Assembly: GCA_026392455.1 (NCBI GenBank) | Contig: JAPLCB010000002.1 | Span: 62,001-126,000 of the forward strand | From: Propionibacteriales bacterium | Lineage (GTDB): Bacteria > Actinomycetota > Actinomycetes > Propionibacteriales > Nocardioidaceae | Direction of reading: 5' to 3' | Length of the DNA: 64,000 bases | In this document: positions 40,890-48,411 of the stretch, piece after piece | Position numbering within the stretch: the stretch's first letter is position 1 | How the letters are laid out: every line of letters begins with the position of its first letter | Position numbers and translations under genes: made by a program | The notes under the pieces: model-generated | Told to the model about the DNA's origin: nothing | What the model saw: only the letters and a program-made list of their open reading frames with translations | Databases searched by the model: none

Positions 40890-42607
40890 CGCTGCGCACT
40901 CCAGCCAAGCACTTCAACGCCACCCGGAGTTGCTGACTTGGCTCGTATTGCCCCTTGCAGATCTGGATCAACACCTGTCGAGCAACTGTTCGCTCCGGGG
41001 CAAACGAACACCCTCAAATAGTATGCATTAACCGCTGGGAAAGGATTCGGGGCCGAATCTGGAACATCGATTAGGTCGTTGCTGACATCTGCACTATTCG
41101 AACCGTTGAACTCAACTCCACGGGCTATAAGTCCCCAAAAGAACAGTTTCTTCGACCTATTGTTCAATCCGATAGATATCACGCCACGCGTTACGTATGT
41201 TGTGCCCTTGATCGTCAGAATTGCCTTTGGCGAGTACCCCGAACTAATTACTGCGCAACTCGTTCCTGACGCAGGAGCTAGCGCACCCTGAGGAACACAG
41301 TCAGCTAACGGGTTCGAACTAGAAGCCTTTAGTCCGTAGATCGCAATCGGAGGACCGCTTGCTGAGTTCGAGGCGCAAATCGTGGCGTGCGCTCCTGGGT
41401 CGCCGTTCTCATTGACTGCGATCCGGGAACTTCCGCCCATAACAAAATTTACGCCGGACGTGGTAGTTGCTCCAGCGCTACCCGGACCGAAGCACGCGTT
41501 AAATCCGCGGAAGTTGGCCCCGTACTCCGTTCCGTCACCCCAGCCGGACGGATCCGCCGCGGGACTTGCATTGGCAGCATCAAAGGTGCCGGCCACAACG
41601 TAACCCTTTGGGACGTTCCAAACCGAAGGGATATTGAAGTGGTAGATACCAGGCTTAAACCAGATGACCTTGTTGGTGCATCCTGTCAATGCATCAAGCT
41701 CCGCCAACCCAGCCATGCCGACGAATGCACCCGGCGAAACTGATTGATACTTTTTCCCTGCGGCGCATGGATTCGGGGTTGTACTGGTTACGATCGAACA
41801 GCTGGCATGATTCGCGGACGGTGGATCAGAGGCTGTAAAGCCAGTGCAAGAGCGAATGACCGGCGGCGAAAGAGGTAGAGCAGGCTGGTCATAGGACGCT
41901 CCGTGCGGGGTCAGGGTCCCCGGATCTTCGCCACGAATATCCGGCGCACTCGAACTGGGTCCCAACTCGCATTTCTGTGTGCCGACATACTGGATTGTTA
42001 GATCCCCGGTGCAGAAGCCTCGGGCCAAGTTGTATGTCGTGCCAACCACTGGCGCAATAGCCCTCCACGTATTGGTCAACCCGCCTGGAACCCGAATATC
42101 CGAGTTGGAGAAAACTCCACCTCTGATTCGAACGGGACCTTTACCTACGTTCGCATAGATCCCGGGTTCGCCAGTCGCAGTGCCGAGGGCAAGCAAAGCG
42201 CTCCCAGGACTGGTGTTCGCAGCCAATGGGTCGCCGCCGGAACCAAGGTTCGTCAAATCAGGTCGACATTCAATGGTGGCGGACATAGCTGGGGTGCCAA
42301 CGCCCGCGGGGTAGAAGTTAGTCAAGTTCTTCGTCGTCGTTCCAGTTCCAGAGCAGAGTGCACCTGGCGCAAAGTTCCCAGACGTCAATCTGACTTGGTT
42401 CACGGCGTACTGGGCCGCACTATCGGCCGCGTACGACGCCGCAGACTGCTTGCGCAGACCCACCGTTGCGGCTGTGTTGGTGAATGACTGGCTCAGCAGT
42501 GCTCCCACTACCAGCGCGACACCAGTAATTATGAACATTGCCAATAGCAGAGTGGCACCAGAATCGTTCTTGGCTCGCCTAGAATATTCCACGACTAAAC
42601 CATTCAC
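40886..42607 (-). CDS. Large PilX-like minor pilin-type protein
   Basis: This 573-residue protein has a short N-terminal leader and one hydrophobic helix (DSGATLLLAMFIITGVALVV, residues about 15-38), then Ala/Gln-rich helix residues, in the manner of PilX-type pilus proteins. The remaining ~500 residues form an outer domain with many Ser/Thr/Asn and several cysteines. There is no Glu at position 5 after the putative cleavage site. GTG 42607 overlaps the PilW-like stop (GTGA). Base composition is near 50 percent GC, well below the flanking genes. The domain may be an adhesin-like pilus tip (inference). Confidence 0.75.
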   Translation of the reverse strand: MNGLVVEYSRRAKNDSGATLLLAMFIITGVALVVGALLSQSFTNTAATVGLRKQSAASYAADSAAQYAVNQVRLTSGNFAPGALCSGTGTTTKNLTNFYPAGVGTPAMSATIECRPDLTNLGSGGDPLAANTSPGSALLALGTATGEPGIYANVGKGPVRIRGGVFSNSDIRVPGGLTNTWRAIAPVVGTTYNLARGFCTGDLTIQYVGTQKCELGPSSSAPDIRGEDPGTLTPHGASYDQPALPLSPPVIRSCTGFTASDPPSANHASCSIVTSTTPNPCAAGKKYQSVSPGAFVGMAGLAELDALTGCTNKVIWFKPGIYHFNIPSVWNVPKGYVVAGTFDAANASPAADPSGWGDGTEYGANFRGFNACFGPGSAGATTTSGVNFVMGGSSRIAVNENGDPGAHATICASNSASGPPIAIYGLKASSSNPLADCVPQGALAPASGTSCAVISSGYSPKAILTIKGTTYVTRGVISIGLNNRSKKLFFWGLIARGVEFNGSNSADVSNDLIDVPDSAPNPFPAVNAYYLRVFVCPGANSCSTGVDPDLQGAIRAKSATPGGVEVLGWSAQR

Positions 42608-43206
42608 GTCTGCCTCCGCTGACCGAGGAGTGTGACCGTGTACGGATCTCCTCTATTTGAACTATCTTTGACCGTAAACTTGAGATTGATTGTCGATCCG
42701 CCGAGTCCGGTTTGACCGCACGCCCCAACTGTGTAGGCACCGCCACTAATACTGCATTGGATAGTGCCCGCCTCGACGTTTCGCGCAAGTGTCGCGACCG
42801 ATGAACCAATCGCACCGCAGGTAGTCCGCACAAGGTGAGTTCCCTGCTCAGCGGTGGAGTATGTAACGCGAGCGATAGTCGAACCGCCGTCGAGCTCGTA
42901 TTTCACCCAACTCATGGTGATGATCTTTGAAGAGCCCGGCGTTCCACAGTTATCTGCGTCAATGTTGAGTGCATTCGCTGGCGCACCACTTGAGTCTCGT
43001 CGCCCGACGCTCGAAACATCCTGTTGCCAGTACGCTGCGGCAATTTGCTGATCTTTAGACTCATTCAGCCGAGCGCCTACCTTAGCGCCGTTCAACAGGA
43101 ACGAGATCACGGCTGCACTCAATGGCCCCGCGATGAGACCAAGGATTGTTATCGCCACAAGGAGTTCAGGGAGGGTGAATCCCTCTTCGTTACGGAACCG
43201 GCGCAC
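42604..43206 (-). CDS. PilW-like minor prepilin
   Basis: This type IV prepilin-like protein has the class III cleavage motif EEG|FTLPELLVAITILGLI, with Glu5, followed by a soluble domain of about 160 residues with four cysteines. I chose GTG 43206, which overlaps the preceding stop (TAGTG), has AGGGGGAG upstream and gives a short leader VRRFRNEEG. ATG 43233 is an alternative, and the track start 43377 is too long. GC content is lower than in the pilB/pilC genes. Confidence 0.8.
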   Translation of the reverse strand: MRRFRNEEGFTLPELLVAITILGLIAGPLSAAVISFLLNGAKVGARLNESKDQQIAAAYWQQDVSSVGRRDSSGAPANALNIDADNCGTPGSSKIITMSWVKYELDGGSTIARVTYSTAEQGTHLVRTTCGAIGSSVATLARNVEAGTIQCSISGGAYTVGACGQTGLGGSTINLKFTVKDSSNRGDPYTVTLLGQRRQT

Positions 43207-43670
43207 TAGCAACCAACTCCCCCTGCTACGCATGGCCTGCGAACGTAAATCCAGATTCGCTCGTCTACCTTCAAATTCACTGAGCTCACTTGGATCTGCA
43301 TTCTTTGGATACCGCCGGATTGGGGACAACTCGCCCACACAGGGGTGTCGGTTTTCGCGGAGTCTCGTGTTGCACATTCAGCCGTACCGGGTACAACGCC
43401 TGCAGTGAGTCCTGTGTCTCCTGGGACGGTGAAGTTGTAGGTCCCGTTCTCGTTGTAGTTCCCCATCGCCACGTCGGTCTGAATTTTTTCGGCGAAGTTC
43501 CTCACCGCAGTGGCAGCCGTGGACTGACGGCGATCAATTCCCGACACCTTCGTTGTCAGGCCGAAGGCTCCAAGGATCGATACCGCAGCGAACCCAAGAA
43601 TTACGACCGATATCAGCACTTCAAGGAGCGTCTCACCTCGATCGTCGCTCGCTGAACGCCCGGCGAGCAT
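43206..43670 (-). CDS. PilV-like minor prepilin
   Basis: This 154-residue protein has a short charged leader (MLAGRSASDDRG) before ETLLEVLISVVILGFAAV, a PilV-type helix in which Glu replaces the usual Phe at +1. The soluble part has four cysteines (AECATRD, ASCPQS, RPCVAGGVGC). The ATG overlaps the pilC stop as TGATG. The low GC content resembles the next two genes. It is probably part of the minor pilin complex that primes pilus assembly. Confidence 0.78.
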   Translation of the reverse strand: MLAGRSASDDRGETLLEVLISVVILGFAAVSILGAFGLTTKVSGIDRRQSTAATAVRNFAEKIQTDVAMGNYNENGTYNFTVPGDTGLTAGVVPGTAECATRDSAKTDTPVWASCPQSGGIQRMQIQVSSVNLKVDERIWIYVRRPCVAGGVGC

Positions 43671-44875
43671 CAGACCTCCACCTGATTGAAGACGCCGTAC
43701 ATGGCAGAAACCAGGGCGACAGCAACAAAGCCCACGATCAGTCCCATGAAAACGATAATCATTGGCTCAAACAGTGCTGTCAGCTTATTGATCTTGTAGT
43801 TGAGTTCCACCTCATAGTACTCCGCGGTGACTTGGAGTTGCTGATCCAGCGAGCCAGTTTCCTCACCGACGCGGAGCATCTGGGTCGCAGTACCCGGAAA
43901 TAGATTGGTGCGGGCTAGTGGTGTCGCGATCCCCTGACCTTCGAGCATCGCTTCCGCGACCTCGCTGAGGCGGCGAATGTAGACCCTATTCTTCAGCGAT
44001 TCCGTGGAGACACGCAGGGCCTCAGGCAGGTTGACACCGGCGCCCACCATCGAGGACAGCACCCGGCAGAAACGTTCCACAAGCGCGTACTGGATCGTCT
44101 CACCGAGGACCGGAACTTTCAGAAATAGTGCATCCCGGGCGTATTTGGCTCCTTCGAAGCGCAACGCGACCCAGGTCACGAGCGCCAGCAGGGCGGCTCC
44201 ACCCAGCAGCGCCCACCAGTAGGCACCCAGGAAGTCGGTGGCACCCAGCAGCATCCTGGTCGGCAGCGGCAGCTCAGCGTCGAGGCTGTCGAAGAAGTCC
44301 TTGAACTTCGGCAGCACGTACACAGCGAGCACCCCGACAGTGACCACCGACATCACAGCGATCACCGCGGGATAGATGGTCGCCGACTTGATCTTGCGAC
44401 GCGCCTCCAGATCCCGCTCGAGGTAGAGCGCCAGCTGCGCGAGCACCACGTCGAGCTCACCAGTCAGCTCCGCCGACCGAACGATGCCCCGGTAGAAGTC
44501 CGGGAAGGTCTTCGGATGCTTGTCCAGGCAGTCCGAGAAGCGCTCGCCCGTGCGGAGCCCGTCCTCGATCTCGTTCATCATCCGCCGGACCGAGGAGTTC
44601 TCCGACTCGGCACCGATCGAGTGCACCGCGTCGAGGATCGGCAGACCAGCGCGGAGGAAGGCCGCCATCTGACGGGACAAGTGCATGATCTCGTCGCGGC
44701 TGATCCGCGGCCCGGTGATCTCGAGCTGGAGGATGCTGACCTTCTCGGTCACCTTCAGGTCGCGGATCTGCTGCTCGTACAGGGCAACCTCGGCGTCGCT
44801 GCGACTTCCAGCCTTGGCAGTCCCCTTGACCGGTGAGCCGTCCAGGGTGGTTCCGACGTACGCGAACTTGGGCAT
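43670..44875 (-). CDS. pilC: PilC/GspF-family inner membrane assembly protein
   Basis: This is the membrane platform of the type IV pilus, 401 residues. It has two GspF repeats: one around FLRAGLPILDAVHSI ... GELDVVLAQLALYLERD, the other around MVGAGVNLPEALRV ... GSLDQQLQVTAEYYEVEL. Each is followed by membrane helices (about residues 165-190, 215-240 and 370-395). I chose ATG 44875, which has AGGAG seven bases ahead, over the track TTG 44881. It is coupled to pilV downstream. Confidence 0.93.
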   Translation of the reverse strand: MPKFAYVGTTLDGSPVKGTAKAGSRSDAEVALYEQQIRDLKVTEKVSILQLEITGPRISRDEIMHLSRQMAAFLRAGLPILDAVHSIGAESENSSVRRMMNEIEDGLRTGERFSDCLDKHPKTFPDFYRGIVRSAELTGELDVVLAQLALYLERDLEARRKIKSATIYPAVIAVMSVVTVGVLAVYVLPKFKDFFDSLDAELPLPTRMLLGATDFLGAYWWALLGGAALLALVTWVALRFEGAKYARDALFLKVPVLGETIQYALVERFCRVLSSMVGAGVNLPEALRVSTESLKNRVYIRRLSEVAEAMLEGQGIATPLARTNLFPGTATQMLRVGEETGSLDQQLQVTAEYYEVELNYKINKLTALFEPMIIVFMGLIVGFVAVALVSAMYGVFNQVEV

Positions 44876-44877
44876 CC

Positions 44878-46614
44878 TCAAACTCCTGCGACGTAGATCG
44901 AGCGCATCACTTCAGTGGCGGTCGTGGTGCCGGCGCTGACCAGACGCACTGCTTGCTCCTGCAAGGTCTGCATGCCCTGGCTGATCGCCAGCTTGCGCAT
45001 CTCCTCGTGGGGGACCCGGTCGACGATCAGCTCACGGACCTCGTCGGTCACCACCAGCAGCTCGTAGACCCCGATCCGGTCGAGGTAGCCGGTGTTGGCG
45101 CAGAAGTTGCAGCCAACCCCGTGCTGGAAGCCACCGATCGGCTCCTGGCCTCCGAAGGTTCGAAGGAAGTCCATCTCGTCCGGGGACGGTGTGTAGGTCT
45201 CCAGACAGGAGGTGCAACTGCGACGCACCAGACGCTGTGCCATCACGGCCGTCACCGACGAGGCGATCAGGAAGGGCTCGATCCCCATGTCCAGAAGCCG
45301 GTAGAGCGCCGAAACCGACTCTGTCGCGTGCAGCGAGGAGAGCACGAAGTGACCGGTGAGCGCGGACTGAACAGCGATCCGCGCGGTGTCGACGTCTCGG
45401 ACCTCGCCGACCAGGATCACGTCGGGGTCCTGACGCAGGATGGCCTTGAGACCACCGGTGAAGGTGACGCCGGCCTGCTCGTTGATCTGGATCTGGTTGA
45501 TCGAGTCGAAGGTGTACTCGACCGGGTCCTCGATCGTCATGATGTTGCGGTCGACGCTGTTCAGCTCGCCGAGCGAGGCATAGAGCGTGGTGGTCTTGCC
45601 ACCACCAGTGGGCCCGGCGCAGATCACCATGCCGTAGGGCGACCGGATCAGGGCGCTGTACCGCTCCGCCGTGTCCGGGGGCATGCCGAGCTGAGCGAGC
45701 TGGAAGAGCGGCCGGCTCTTGTCGAGCAGCCGCATCACGACCTTTTCGCCTCCGACAACCGCTGTGGTCGCAACCCGGATGTCGACGCCGCGCCCTTCGA
45801 CCTCCATGCTGATCTGACCGTCCTGGGAGCGACGCCGCTCGACGATGTTGAGCTCGGCGAGGATCTTGACCCGGCTGACCACCGCCGGCCCGATCGAGCC
45901 CGGGAGATCGAGCACCTCGGAGAGGGCACCATCGATCCGGTAGCGGACCCGGACCCGGTCACCGAAGGGTTCGATGTGAACGTCGGACGCCCGGTCACGC
46001 AGGGCCTGGGTGATGATCATCTGAACGACCCGGACGACTGGCGCCTCATCGCTGGCGTTGGCTTCCTCGAGCCTGGAGGCCTCCAGGCGCATCGCGTCCC
46101 GAGCCTCGAACTCCTTGACCTGGGAGACGACGTCCTTGGTGACGCTGTAGGCGCTGCCCATGGCGCGCTGGAGGTCGCGTCGTGTCGCGACCACGACCCT
46201 GATCTGCTGACCGATCGCCGCAGCGACCGAATTCAGGTGCTCGGGCGACGGGTCGATGACGGCGACCGTCACAGCCTGGTCGTCCATCGCGATGGGCAAC
46301 GCCTGCAGCGACGCGGCCTGGTCTGCTGTCAGTGCGGCCAGCGCCTCCGGAGCTGCGACCACGGACCGGAAGTCAAGAAGCGGGAAGCCGGACTTCTCCG
46401 CGAGGACACCGGCCAGCTCGGCATCACTGATCGAGCCTCGCGCGATCAGCCGTTCGGCCAACCCACCGCCGCCGGTTCCCAGGAGCGCAGCATCGACCTC
46501 AGCCCGGCTGACCTTGCCGGAGTCGACCAGGGTTGCCGCCAGCTGAACGTCCCGCTGGGTGCTGGACGGCCCGACCGGCTTGTCGTCTACGTGCTTGCGG
46601 CGACCGATCTTCAT
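44878..46614 (-). CDS. pilB: PilB/GspE pilus assembly ATPase
   Basis: This is the extension ATPase of the pilus, 578 residues. An N-terminal MshEN domain (about residues 20-165) is followed by the motor domain. Walker A GPTGGGKTTTLYAS lies near residue 335, then the Asp box TIEDPVEYTFD, Walker B RQDPDVILVGEVRD, the His box GHFVLSSLHAT, and the zinc tetracysteine site RSCTSCLETY ... GCNFCANTG near 460-500. The ATG follows AGGGGA at eight bases. The zinc site marks it as PilB rather than PilT. Confidence 0.95.
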   Translation of the reverse strand: MKIGRRKHVDDKPVGPSSTQRDVQLAATLVDSGKVSRAEVDAALLGTGGGGLAERLIARGSISDAELAGVLAEKSGFPLLDFRSVVAAPEALAALTADQAASLQALPIAMDDQAVTVAVIDPSPEHLNSVAAAIGQQIRVVVATRRDLQRAMGSAYSVTKDVVSQVKEFEARDAMRLEASRLEEANASDEAPVVRVVQMIITQALRDRASDVHIEPFGDRVRVRYRIDGALSEVLDLPGSIGPAVVSRVKILAELNIVERRRSQDGQISMEVEGRGVDIRVATTAVVGGEKVVMRLLDKSRPLFQLAQLGMPPDTAERYSALIRSPYGMVICAGPTGGGKTTTLYASLGELNSVDRNIMTIEDPVEYTFDSINQIQINEQAGVTFTGGLKAILRQDPDVILVGEVRDVDTARIAVQSALTGHFVLSSLHATESVSALYRLLDMGIEPFLIASSVTAVMAQRLVRRSCTSCLETYTPSPDEMDFLRTFGGQEPIGGFQHGVGCNFCANTGYLDRIGVYELLVVTDEVRELIVDRVPHEEMRKLAISQGMQTLQEQAVRLVSAGTTTATEVMRSIYVAGV

Positions 46615-46630
46615 GACGTACGTCCCCTAC

Positions 46631-47740
46631 TCACAGACTGGCGCCGGCGGTGAAACGTGCGCGGGCTTCAATGTCCTTCGGGTACAGGCTACGTGCGACC
46701 GCTTCCTCCTCGGACACGATTCCCTGTTGAACCAGGGCGGACAGGGACTGCTCCAAGGTGACCATGCCTTCGCGGGACCCGGTCAGCAGCGAGTTGCGGA
46801 GCTGGTGGGTCTTGTCCTCCTTGATCAGGTTCCGGACGGCCGAGTTCGCGATGAGCACCTCGTAGGCCGCGACCATGCCCCCGCCGATCCGCGGGATCAG
46901 ACGCTGGTAGACGACGGCGCTCAGGGCCGAGGCCAACTGGACCCGGATCTGGGCCTGCTGTTCCGCCGGGAAGACGTCGATCATCCGGCCCAGGGACTGG
47001 GCGGTGTCGTTGGTGTGCAGAGTGGCGAAGACCAGGTGGCCGGTCTCGGCAACGGTCAGGGCGAAGGCGATCGACTCGAGGTCACGCATTTCGCCGACCA
47101 GCAGGACGTCGGGGTCCTCACGGAGCACCGAGCGGAGCGCCTTGTGGAAGGTCCCGGTGTCGGTACCGACCTCGCGCTGGTTGACGGCCGACCGCTTGTG
47201 GTCGTGCACGTACTCGATCGGGTCCTCGATGGTGATGATGTGGCACGCCCTGTTCTCGTTGATCAGGTTGATCAACGAGGCCAGCGTCGTGGACTTACCG
47301 GAGCCCGTGGGACCGGTCACCAGGATCAGGCCCTGGTGGGTCATGGCGAGCTCGCGCAGGATGGCCGGAAGTCCAAGGGAGTCCGGAGTCGGGATCTCGC
47401 GCGGGATCATCCGCAGCGCGATCGCGGTGACGCCGCGCTGGGTGAAAGCGTTGCCACGGATCCGGGCGTGCTCGCGCCAGGAGAAGGAGAAGTCGTACTC
47501 GTGCTCGTTGCGCCAAACGTCGGCCTGCTCGGGGGTGAGGACCTCGGCCAGCAGGGCGTCGGACTCCGCCGCCGTCAGAGGGGATTCACCCTCGATCGGG
47601 CGCAGCTCGCCGCCGACCCGGAGCATCGGCGGCAGACCAACCGTGATCATCAGGTCGGTTCCGCGGACGTTCCAGAGTGCTTCGAGCAGGCGGTCGATGC
47701 GGTCACCGATGCGGTGCGGGTGGTGGAACACGGCGTTCAC
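46631..47740 (-). CDS. pilT: PilT pilus retraction ATPase
   Basis: This 369-residue motor ATPase drives retraction. It shows Walker A GPTGSGKSTTLASLI near residue 135, ITIEDPIEYVHDHK, Walker B REDPDVLLVGEMRDLE, the His boxes TAETGHLVFATLHTND, and the PilT C-terminal AIRNLI-type segment (SAVRNLIKEDKTHQL). There are no zinc cysteines. GTG 47740 is the track start. A second GTG three codons later has better spacing to AGGAG. It lies between pilA and pilB. Confidence 0.94.
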   Translation of the reverse strand: MNAVFHHPHRIGDRIDRLLEALWNVRGTDLMITVGLPPMLRVGGELRPIEGESPLTAAESDALLAEVLTPEQADVWRNEHEYDFSFSWREHARIRGNAFTQRGVTAIALRMIPREIPTPDSLGLPAILRELAMTHQGLILVTGPTGSGKSTTLASLINLINENRACHIITIEDPIEYVHDHKRSAVNQREVGTDTGTFHKALRSVLREDPDVLLVGEMRDLESIAFALTVAETGHLVFATLHTNDTAQSLGRMIDVFPAEQQAQIRVQLASALSAVVYQRLIPRIGGGMVAAYEVLIANSAVRNLIKEDKTHQLRNSLLTGSREGMVTLEQSLSALVQQGIVSEEEAVARSLYPKDIEARARFTAGASL

Positions 47741-47755
47741 TCTCCTGAGATGGCG

Positions 47756-47788
47756 GTAGGAGGGCCGCCTCGTCGGCGACCCTCCTAC
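47756..47788 (-). terminator. Hairpin between pilA and pilT
   Basis: The stem gtaggaggg / ccctcctac lies 13 bases after the pilA stop on the minus strand, without a T run. It probably attenuates read-through or stabilises the 3' end of a short, abundant pilA message relative to the downstream assembly genes. Confidence 0.6.
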
Positions 47789-47800
47789 GGCATGGGAAAA

Positions 47801-48145
47801 TCAGCAGTCGGCAATGTCCTTGATCGTCGGCGCCGCACCAGCGTTGTAGGTGATGTAGTCGGTTCCCGGGTCCGTCTTCAAGAAGCCAGGAACAATGTCG
47901 GCGGTGGCCTGCGGATAGGCCGGCGGGTTCGCCTGGGCGTAGAAGGCCTCAACAGCAACTTCGACCGAAGCGACGGTCGCCTTGCAGGCGCTCTTGTCGC
48001 CACGGTCCGTGATGCCGGCGACCGAGAACACCACGATGCCGGCGAGGATGCCGAGGATCACGATGACGATCAGGAGCTCGATGAGGGTGAAGCCAGACTC
48101 GTTCTTGCGAGCGGCGCGCGCCCGGGTCACAGCACTGCTGAGCAT
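47801..48145 (-). CDS. pilA: Major type IV pilin
   Basis: This 114-residue prepilin has an 18-residue leader ending KNESG, then FTLIELLIVIVILGILAGIV with Glu5. This is the classical class III signal that PilD cleaves before Phe. The short soluble domain has two cysteines (KSACKAT and the final IADC) that can form the D-region disulfide. I chose ATG 48145, which has GGAG six bases ahead; the track start 48244 is too long. It is the first gene of the pilus operon. Confidence 0.92.
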   Translation of the reverse strand: MLSSAVTRARAARKNESGFTLIELLIVIVILGILAGIVVFSVAGITDRGDKSACKATVASVEVAVEAFYAQANPPAYPQATADIVPGFLKTDPGTDYITYNAGAAPTIKDIADC

Positions 48146-48411
48146 GTGTATCTCCATTTTGGTTTCTTGCAGCTCTAGCGCTGCGACGGAAGGTGTTGTA
48201 GACGCTAACGAGCGTGTCAGACCTGGGTGATGCGAAACGGACAAGTCGGATATTCGGTCTAGGCCGCTCAGCCGTGTTGTGACGTTTTTTTGGCAAGAAG
48301 CGCTGTTGTGTGCTGGGGGAAGGTCTTTTGCCTCTAGGCAGGGATGAAGGCGAAAAAGGTCACAAGATCTGCGCGTGGTCCTTGATATTTCGCGAGTGTT
48401 AACTCTCGCCG
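48146..48411 (-). promoter_or_regulatory. Intergenic region with the presumed pilus operon promoter
   Basis: This 266-base gap lies between the sortase-like gene stop and pilA. It is AT-richer than its flanks and holds a run of seven T (near 48285) and a pair of GTTAAC palindromes (gttaactctcgccgttaac, 48399-48416). A candidate promoter on the minus strand is TTGTCC with TCTGAC 17 bases later (around 48242-48214), but the match is weak. No further gene is supported here. Confidence 0.4.
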
